Origin: Lysobacterales bacterium UBA2790
Lineage (GTDB): Bacteria; Pseudomonadota; Gammaproteobacteria; Xanthomonadales; Xanthomonadaceae
Direction of reading: 5' to 3'
NCBI GenBank assembly: GCA_002352135.1
Contig: DEHW01000233.1
Location: 1-6,096 of the forward strand
DNA length: 6,096 nt
Positions 1 to 6,096 of the stretch are shown in pieces; the first letter of the stretch is position 1; each line of letters starts with the position of its first letter. A program made the translations under genes and the position numbers. The notes beneath the pieces were generated by a model, which saw only the letters and a list, made by a program, of their open reading frames with translations, ran no database searches and was not told the DNA's origin.

Positions 1-3000
1 GGCGGATCGCGCGAGTTCAGTCAACGACACCGTGCGCGCATGGCCGATCCGCGCGTGGTGACCGGGTTCAATCCGCTGTGGAAAGACCTGGTCTATCCGC
101 TGGTGGTGGATCGTTCGCAGGGCAGTCGGCTGTGGGACATCGACGGCAACGAATACATCGATCTGTTGTCGTGTTTTGGCGCCAACCTGTTGGGCTATCA
201 GCCGCCGTCGGTCATCGCGGCGATGCAGGAGCAACTGACCCGTGGCATCGAAGTCGGCCCGCAGCACCCCTTGGCCGCAGAGGTGGCCGAACTGATCGCT
301 GAACTCTCCGGCCACGAGCGCGTCGGATTCTGCAATACCGGTTCCGAAGCCGTGATGGGCGCGATGCGCGTCGCGCGCACGGTGACGGGGCGCAAGACCA
401 TTGCCATCTTCACCCACAGCTATCACGGCATCTTCGACGAAGTGCTGGTGCGCGGAAGCAAGCAACTGCGCTCGCTGGCGGCGGCACCGGGCATTCTCGC
501 CAATGCGGTCGAGAACGTGCTGGTTCTCGACTATGCCAGCGACGAGGCGCTGCACATCCTTCGTGAACGCGGCAGCGAGCTGGCCGCGATCATGATCGAG
601 CCGGTGCAGAATCGCTTTCCGACCCTGCAGCCGCAGGCCTTTGTGAAGTCGCTGCGCGAGATTGCCGACCAGCATGGCTGTGCGCTGATCTTCGATGAAG
701 TGGTGACCGGATTCCGTCTCGCGCCGGGCGGCGCGCAGCAGTTCTATGGCGTGCGTGCCGATCTGTGCACCTACGGCAAGATCATCGGCGGCGGTTTGCC
801 CTTTGCCGCCATCGCGGGCAAACGCGAGTGGATGGACGCGCTGGACGGCGGCTTCTGGCAGTACGGCGACGACAGTTATCCCGAAGCGGGCGTCACCTAT
901 TTTGCTGGCACCTTCGTGCGCCACCCGCTGGCTTTGGCGGCGGCCAAGGCGACCCTGCTGCATCTGAAGGCGGGCGGGCAGGCCTTGTACGACCGCATCA
1001 ATGCTCGCACCGAGGCATTTGTCCGCCGACTCAATCGTGCGCTGGACGAGCGCGCCGCGCCGCTGCGCGCGGTGCATTGCGCCTCGTTGTGGCGATTGGC
1101 CTGGGACGAAGGTCAGACCTATCAGAGCCTGTTCTACTACCTGCTGCGCCACCACGGCCTGCATGTCTACGAACAGTTCGGACACTTCGTTACCGAGGCC
1201 ATGGACGAGGCCGATCTGCAGCGCATCGAACAGGTGATTCTGGCGGCAGTCGATGAGTTGCTGGCGCAGGGCCTGTTGCAGCGGCGCGATGGCTTGCCGC
1301 CCGCGTTGCCAAGCGCGGAGTACTCGAAGCGCGATGGGCTGCTCACACCGGGACAAAGCGAACGCTGGCTGGCGGCCAGCTTCGACGCCAATGCGATGCA
1401 GGCGCTCAACGAAACCCTGCGCCTGCAGTTGCGCGGCGACATCGACATGGCCGCGTTGCAACGCGCGCTGCAACAGGTCTGTGAACGTCACGAGGGGTTC
1501 GCGACGGCCTTCGATACCGACGGTCCGCTGCAAGGCATTGGCGTGGCGCGCACCGTTCCGGTGCTGCACGATCTACGCGGCGAAGCCGATCCCCGGCAAG
1601 CCGCCGAGACGCTGCTGGAAGCACAGCGCCAAGCGCGCTTTGTGCTCGATCAGGCACCACTGCTGAACATCGACCTGTTGTGGCTCGAAGACCAGCAGGT
1701 GATCGTGCATCTGGTCGCCAATCATCTGGTGTTCGACGGCTGGGCCAGCAGCGTGTGGTTGCGTGAGTTGGCAAGCTGCTACCACGCCCATGTGCGCGGA
1801 CAGACCGCGTTGCTGCCGCCAGCAGGATCGCCGCGCGCGTTCGCCGCGCAGGTGCAGGCCGAGTTCGATGGCGAGGCGGGAAGCGACGATCTGGCCTGGT
1901 GGCAGGCGCAGATGCAGGACCTGCCCGCCGCACTCAGCCTCGGCGATCTCGATCCGCCCACGCGGCGCCGTTTCAGTGCCCACACCGTGCGGCGCCGTCT
2001 GCAGGGTGACGCGTGGCAGGCGCTGCAGACACGCGCCGCCGCGCACAAGGCGACGATTTTCCAATGGCTGTTGTGCGAGGTCGCGCTGTGGCTGAAGCGC
2101 GAAACCGGGCAGACCGACTTCCTGCTCAGTCTGCCCTGGGCGGCACAGAATTTTGGCCGTCATCCGGCGTTGATTGCCGACGGCGTGCTCGATCTGCCCT
2201 TGCGCCTGCGCCTGCAGGACGTGGACAACCTCGATCAGGCCCTGCCGGTGGTGCGCGCTGCCCTGTTCGATGCGCTGGAACATCCACGCATCACCCAAGG
2301 CCGTCTGGCGCGTGCCCTGCACGCCGCGTCGCGCGGTGATCGACCGCCGCTGACCGGGGTGTACTTCAACCTCAATCCGCGCCTCGATCTGGCAGCGTTC
2401 GCGCCATTACAGGCGGAACTGAGCGAAGGCCGCAAACCCGGTCTGCTGGGCGAGCTGATCTTCAATTTCTACGAAGACGCCCAGGCGCTCAGTCTCGACC
2501 TGCACTACAGCGACGAGTTCTTCAGCGAAGCGCGCGTCATGTCTTTGCTGACGTCATTCTGGTCAAGTCTTGGTGAGCAGGCTGAGCCAGCCATCGAACC
2601 GCCAGCGCAGTCGAGCTTCCTGCGCCGGGCACAGGCCGATGGCTTGACCGAGGAAGACGCGCGCCGTTTGGTGCAGTGGAATGCAACCGACGTGTCGTGG
2701 GATCTGTCACCACGACTCGGCGATCTGCTGCAACAGGCGGCGAAGACGTTTGCAACGAATACGGCATTGCGGTTCGAAGGACGAAGTGTCAGCTACCGGC
2801 AACTGGATGCTTGGGCCCATAGTCTGGCCGAGAGTCTGGCTCGCCAAGGGATTGGCCCCGGTCAACGCGTCGGGATCTGTATTGATCGCAGTGTCGAGTT
2901 GATCGTCGCCTTGATCGGTACGATCTACAGTGGTGCTGCGTATGTGCCGCTGGACCCTGGCTATCCGCAGGATCGCTTGCGACATATGTGCGAAGACGCA

Positions 3001-6000
3001 CAAGTCGCGCTGGTCCTGGGGCGTTCAGGCGACACAAGAAGTGCGTCCGACGTTCTGCCTGGGCAGCGCATCGAGATGCTGGACCTTGCTGCGCTCGCGC
3101 CGCCGGGTACGCAATCCTTGCCGCTCGGAAGTGCGGATGATGCGGCGTACATCATTTTCACTTCCGGCTCGACGGGTCGTCCAAAAGGGGCGACCAACGC
3201 CCATCGCGGCATCGTCAATCGCCTACTCTGGATGCAGCGCGAGTTCCACCTTGGCGAAGAAGACCGCGTTCTGCAGAAGACTCCCAGTAGCTTCGATGTG
3301 TCGGTCTGGGAGTTCTTCCTGCCGCTGATGTACGGCGCGACACTGGTAATCGCAAGACCAGACGGCCATCGCGATGCGCAGTACCTGTTGCGGCTGGTGC
3401 GCGACGAAGGTGTCAGTCTGATGCACTTCGTACCGTCGATGCTGCGCGCGTTTCTTGATCAGGACATGGCGGGCGACATTTCGCGACTGCGTCAGGTGGT
3501 GTGCTCGGGAGAAGCATTGCCATTTGCGCTGGTGGAGCGCTTCTTTACAGCGCTGCCCAAGGTCAGGCTGGCCAATCTGTATGGGCCGACCGAGGCGGCG
3601 GTCGATGTCACGTGTTGGCATTGCTCACCAGCTGATCCGCGCGCACTCGTGCCCATCGGCCGACCGATTGCGAACACGCGCATGCACGTTCTTGGCGAGC
3701 AACAGGAATTGCTCCCCGTCGGCGCAATAGGTGAGCTTTGGATCGCCGGTGTCCAAGTAGGGCTTGGCTATTTCGGACGTCCCGAGCTCAGCGCTGAGCG
3801 TTTTGTCGATGATCCATTCCAGGCCGGCGGAAGGATGTACCGGACTGGCGATCTTGGACGCTGGCTGGATGATGGCAGCATCGAGTATCTGGGTCGTGCG
3901 GATCACCAGATCAAACTGCGCGGATACCGTATCGAGTTGGGCGAAATCGAAGCTGCACTGGAGCAGATCGATGGGGTAGCTCAGGCCGTCGTGGTGGCGG
4001 AAAAGTTCGCTGAGGAAGATGTGCGACTGGTCGCCCATCTGACCGCAAGGATGGATGGCACTGCGCTTGGATTGGGCGAAATCCGTAGCGCATTGGCGCG
4101 TCGGTTGCCGGAATTCATGTTGCCGCAACAGGTGCGTTGGCACGAACAACTGCCTTTGCTGAGTAGTGGAAAAATCGACCGCAAGTCCTTGCCAACGGTG
4201 GCGCGGCGGGAGGCTACTGCGCACCAGACAACGCCTGATCCGGTAGAGGAACTTTGCCAGCATATGGCCGCGGTGCTTCAGCACCAGGCGGTAGCCGCTG
4301 ATGACAATTTCTTCGCACTTGGTGGTCACTCGCTGCTGGCGGCGCAACTCGCGGCGCGCATCCGTCGCCAGTGGCAGGTGCAACTGGGGCTGCGCGATCT
4401 GTTTGAAGCACCGACGCCGCGCCAACTGGCGACGCGGCTGCGTGCGCAAGCGCCACTTGTCGACAGCGCCTGCGCCATCGCCGTCAATCATCGCAACGAG
4501 GGGCCACTCAGCGCCCAGCAACAACGCCTGTGGTTTGCCGAACGGCTGTCGCCCGGACAGACCGTCGCTAATCTGCCGGTCGCTTTGGAACTTCGCGGTG
4601 CGCTGGATCTGGCCGCCTTGCGGCAGGCCTTGCAGGCGGTACAGCAACAGCAGCCGAGTCTGCGCAGCGCGCTGCGGGACAGTAGCGACGGTCTGGGTCA
4701 GCAGCACATCGAAGACGCCGTGGCGTTGCCGTTCGAGGTGATCGATCTCAGCAAGCACGCGCGTTCTGCCGCGTCGTTGCAGGCCGCACTGGATGCGCTG
4801 CTGGATCAGCCCTTCGATCTGCAGCAGGCGCCGTTGTGGCGGGTGCGCTTGTTCGTGCTGGATGCGCAGCGCAGCGTGCTGGCGGCGGTGTTTCACCATC
4901 TGATCTGGGACGGCGCCAGCACGGCGCTTTGGTGGCGTGCTTTGGCCACGGCCTACGCTGCAGGCAAACGCGGTGGCGCCATTGAGCTGCCGCCACCGAG
5001 TCACACCATCATTGACTACGCGCTGTGGCAACGATCGCAACGTGACAGCGCGTCGACGCGACAGACGCTGCAATTCTGGCGCGAGCACATCGCGCCCTTG
5101 CCACCACCGCTGGCACTGCCCTGCGACTATCCGCGCCCATCGCACTGGCAGTCGGATGCGGAGGTGATTCGCTTCAGTGTGCCCACCGCCTTGCGACAGG
5201 CGATGCAGATTCGTGCCCAGCAACTGGGGATCGCGCCCGTGGTGCTGTGGCTGCAGGCCTGGGCCACCACGCTGGGTCGGCGGGCGGGACAACGGGATGT
5301 TCTGGTGGGCATGTTGGCGCATGGTCGTGACCTGCCCGAGTGGTCGCCCTTGGCAGGCTTCTTCGCGCACGTCCTGCCGCTGTGTCTGCGCGGTGTGGAC
5401 TCGCAAAACAGCGGACAGCTCAGTCGTGACTTGGCCGCCCAATTGCACGCCGCCTTGGGCCATGCCGATCTGGCCATCGAGCAACTGGTGCAGCAAATGG
5501 CGTTGCCACGCGATCCAAGTCGTGCGCTGCTGTTCCAGAACACCTTCTCGTTCGAGCAGGACAGTGGTGCCGACATCGCGTGGCCCGGTCTGCGCGTCCG
5601 CGAATGGCCGATGCCGTTGCGGGGTGCCGAGCACGATGTGGGTTTGTGGCTGAAAGCCGATCGCGAGCGTATGGAAGGCGTGCTGGTTGGTGCCGCGGCA
5701 CTGTTCAGCGAAGCCAGCCTGCGTGCCCTGGTTTGCGACACGCTGGACGCCGCCGCGCAATTGTGTGGACTGGCTGCTCTGGGTTCGCGCTGGCCGTCGA
5801 TCAGCACCCAGCCGCGTGGACCGGATGCACCGCCACAGCGACAGGTCAGTGCCGTGGCAGCACCCAGTGCCACATCCGCTGCGTCGAGCACGACCGAGCG
5901 GATGCTCGACCTGTGGCGCGATCTGCTGCAGGTTCAGGACATCGACCCGGCCCTGTCTTTTGTGGCGCAGGGCGGTCACTCGCTGCTGATGATGCAACTG

Positions 6001-6096
6001 GCTGCGCGCATCGAAAGCGAGTTCGGCACGCGTTTGCCGCTGCGCACGATTGTCGATGCGCCCGACCTGCACACGCTGGTGCGCGCCGTCGAGGCC
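1..6096 (+). CDS. Hybrid aminotransferase-NRPS megasynthase, internal fragment (AMT-C-A-PCP-C-PCP)
   Basis: Frame +1 is open for all 2032 codons, with no stop and no plausible start: both ends run out of the window. Conserved domains follow one another in this frame: class III aminotransferase (residues ~18-425), condensation C1 (~445-862), adenylation (~882-1402), carrier protein (~1413-1483), condensation C2 (~1500-1933) and carrier protein (~1964-2032). It is a cytoplasmic assembly-line enzyme whose carrier domains need phosphopantetheine. The order AMT-C-A-PCP-C is known from MycA, ItuA and McyE, where a polyketide part sits upstream; that part is inferred here, not seen. The protein should make a beta-amino acyl chain, add serine (from the A pocket), then hand it to an A-less C-PCP unit. 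No epimerase, methyltransferase, reductase or thioesterase domain is visible. The end product is unknown. Confidence 0.96.
52..1275 (+). other. Domain: PLP-dependent class III aminotransferase (glutamate-1-semialdehyde aminotransferase-like, AMT)
   Basis: Residues ~18-425 form a full-length aminotransferase related to glutamate-1-semialdehyde aminomutase. Visible landmarks are the entry segment FNPLWKDLVYPLVV (23-36), WDIDGNEYID (45-54), the phosphate-binding NTGSEA (112-117), YHG (141-143, Tyr that stacks on the cofactor), IEPVQN (199-204), DEVVTGFR with Asp232 contacting the pyridine nitrogen, Lys260 in YGKIIGGG as the Schiff-base lysine, and AGTFVRHP (302-309). All catalytic positions are intact, so it should be active. 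In MycA, ItuA and McyE this domain acts in cis on a carrier-bound beta-ketoacyl thioester and gives a beta-amino thioester, with an amino acid as nitrogen donor. The same reaction is inferred here from the position directly before a condensation domain. Residues 1-17 look like the linker from an upstream carrier protein outside the window. The acyl chain and amino donor cannot be read from the sequence. Confidence 0.93.
1333..2586 (+). other. Domain: condensation domain C1, following the aminotransferase
   Basis: Residues ~445-862 are a condensation domain starting at LLTPGQSERW (447-456), a form of the first C motif seen after AMT domains. RHEGF (496-500) is the second motif. The active-site motif reads NHLVFDG (574-580): the first His of HHxxxDG is Asn, but the catalytic second His575 and Asp579-Gly580 are kept. 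Later motifs are divergent (AQNFGRHPAL near 716-725, VYFNLNP near 787-793) in a way that resembles my memory of AMT-coupled C domains in McyE-type enzymes. Expected role: join the beta-amino group of the upstream chain to the serine on PCP1, so it should accept a beta-amino acyl donor. The short join to the AMT (~20 residues) supports a fused working unit. Activity is likely but the Asn variant leaves some doubt. Confidence 0.88.
2644..4206 (+). other. Domain: adenylation domain, predicted to activate L-serine
   Basis: Residues ~882-1402 form a complete A domain. Motifs: A1 VSYRQL (930-935); A2 YSGAAYVPLDP (976-986); A3 IIFTSGSTGRPKG (1051-1063), the phosphate loop; A4 SFDVSVWE (1097-1104); A5 NLYGPTE (1192-1198); A6 GELWIAGVQVGLGY (1244-1257); A7 YRTGDL (1280-1285); A8 KLRGYRIELGEIE (1305-1317); A9 LPEFMLP (1369-1375); A10 SSGKIDR (1388-1394) with Lys1391. 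Aligning by hand to the GrsA pocket gives D1099, V1100, W1103, H1142, V1167, S1169, L1193, V1201, D1202, K1391, or DVWHVSLVDK. Known serine codes are DVWHFSLVDK (EntF) and DVWHLSLIDK, so only the variable fifth position departs from EntF. The domain would make seryl-AMP and load PCP1. Base and codon use differ from the flanking domains (see findings). Confidence 0.93.
4237..4449 (+). other. Domain: peptidyl carrier protein PCP1 (thiolation)
   Basis: Residues ~1413-1483 form a carrier domain of usual length. DDNFFALGGHSLL (1434-1446) is the classic attachment motif; Ser1444 (codon at nt 4330-4332) should carry the phosphopantetheine arm. The helix LLAAQLAARIRR and the closing LRDLFEAPTPRQLA are typical. 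It follows the A domain by ~20 residues and is expected to hold seryl, then beta-aminoacyl-seryl, thioester for transfer to C2. There is no epimerase domain between it and C2, so the residue probably stays L. Confidence 0.95.
4498..5799 (+). other. Domain: condensation domain C2 of the A-less terminal module
   Basis: Residues ~1500-1933 form a full-length condensation domain. Motifs: PLSAQQQRLWF (1502-1512); intact active site HHLIWDG (1632-1638, catalytic His1633); IDYALWQ (1671-1677); HADLAIEQLV (1821-1830); PRDPSRALLFQNTF (1837-1850). Two motifs are altered: the RHExLR segment is QQQPSLRSAL (1648-class position lies earlier, near 1549-1558), and the usual FVNT segment reads FFAHVLPL (near 1788-1795). 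No dual epimerase/condensation HH-GD motif is seen at its N-terminus. It should take the chain from PCP1. No A domain follows, so its acceptor is whatever is placed on PCP2. The intact active site argues for a working domain; the role could also be transfer to an unusual acceptor. Confidence 0.9.
5800..5889 (+). other. Pro/Ala/Ser-rich interdomain linker where an A domain would be expected
   Basis: Residues ~1934-1963, between C2 and PCP2, are rich in Pro, Ala, Ser, Gln and Thr (for example QPRGPDAPPQRQ at 1937-1948), have no recognisable motif, and look like a flexible tether. A normal NRPS module would have about 500 residues of adenylation domain here. None of the A1-A10 motifs is present, and the frame is intact, so this is a designed or long-settled absence and not a frameshift. 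Confidence 0.8.
5890..6096 (+). other. Domain: peptidyl carrier protein PCP2 (cut by window end, essentially complete)
   Basis: Residues ~1964-2032 form a second carrier domain. The attachment motif is FVAQGGHSLLMMQL (1987-2000) with Ser1994 (codon nt 5980-5982) as the phosphopantetheine site. The usual Leu before GGHS is Gln here. The C-terminal helix TIVDAPDLHTLVRAV is typical and reaches the window edge. It is related to PCP1: 15 bases of the attachment motif (nt 4324-4338 and 5974-5988) are identical. It has no A domain of its own in this protein, so it must be charged in trans, or receive the chain some other way. What follows it (thioesterase, another C domain or a stop) is outside the window. 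Confidence 0.93.

Noticed and set aside
765..1256. 163-codon open frame on the plus strand, shifted relative to the aminotransferase
   Set aside because: It overlaps the conserved Lys260 region of the AMT in another frame and is Arg/Ala-rich without motifs.
1573..2322. 249-codon open frame on the minus strand opposite C1
   Set aside because: Composition is Gln/Arg-rich with no recognisable family, and the opposite strand carries a continuous condensation domain. Treated as a shadow frame.
5800..5889. Frameshift or decay as the cause of the missing second A domain
   Set aside because: The frame is continuous and both neighbouring domains are intact with catalytic residues, and the gap holds only a linker-like sequence with no remnant of A motifs.
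4324..5988. 15-base exact repeat (ggtcactcgctgctg) at 4324-4338 and 5974-5988
   Set aside because: Both copies encode the phosphopantetheine attachment motif GHSLL of the two carrier domains. This is homology between domains, not a mobile element or attachment site, although it could serve as a site for recombination between modules.
3625..6072. 815-codon open frame on the minus strand
   Set aside because: It lies exactly opposite the A-PCP-C-PCP coding frame, whose motifs are unmistakable. Its translation is rich in Arg, Gln and His, shows no domain or motif, and cuts across several domain borders. Such antisense open frames are common opposite GC-rich genes with biased codons.
1..6096. Internal promoters, ribosome binding sites, terminators, RNA genes or CRISPR repeats
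   Set aside because: Nothing convincing was seen. The entire window is coding, and scattered AT-rich hexamers or hairpins within it fall in conserved protein motifs.

Overview
The whole window lies inside one gene. Reading frame +1 is open from base 1 to base 6096 (2032 codons, no stop) and encodes an internal piece of a very large multidomain enzyme. It carries a pyridoxal-phosphate aminotransferase built into a non-ribosomal peptide synthetase (NRPS). Neither the true start nor the stop is in the window. There is no intergenic DNA, and I see no RNA gene, promoter, terminator, mobile element or CRISPR array.

The domain order is: end of an upstream linker, class III aminotransferase (AMT, nt ~52-1275), condensation domain C1 (~1333-2586), adenylation domain A (~2644-4206), carrier protein PCP1 (~4237-4449), condensation domain C2 (~4498-5799), Pro/Ala/Ser-rich linker (~5800-5889), and carrier protein PCP2 (~5890-6096). 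AMT-C-A-PCP-C is the order known from hybrid polyketide-peptide synthetases such as mycosubtilin MycA, iturin ItuA and microcystin McyE. In those enzymes the AMT turns a beta-ketoacyl thioester into a beta-amino acyl thioester. By analogy, a polyketide or fatty-acyl part should lie just upstream of this window. The A domain pocket reads D-V-W-H-V-S-L-V-D-K, close to the known serine codes. The predicted local product is therefore a beta-amino acyl chain joined to serine and then passed to C2.

The most unusual points are two. The last module is C2-PCP2 with no adenylation domain, so PCP2 must be loaded in trans or do something other than ordinary extension. The A domain region also uses codons (AGA, AGG, ATA) that I found nowhere else in the reading frame, which suggests it was exchanged by recombination.

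The DNA is GC-rich with strong G/C third positions, and the protein resembles bacterial NRPSs. A high-GC bacterium, possibly a proteobacterium, fits, but I cannot name a genus. The window looks like part of an undescribed or unassigned lipopeptide-type pathway built from known domain families, not a new class of system.
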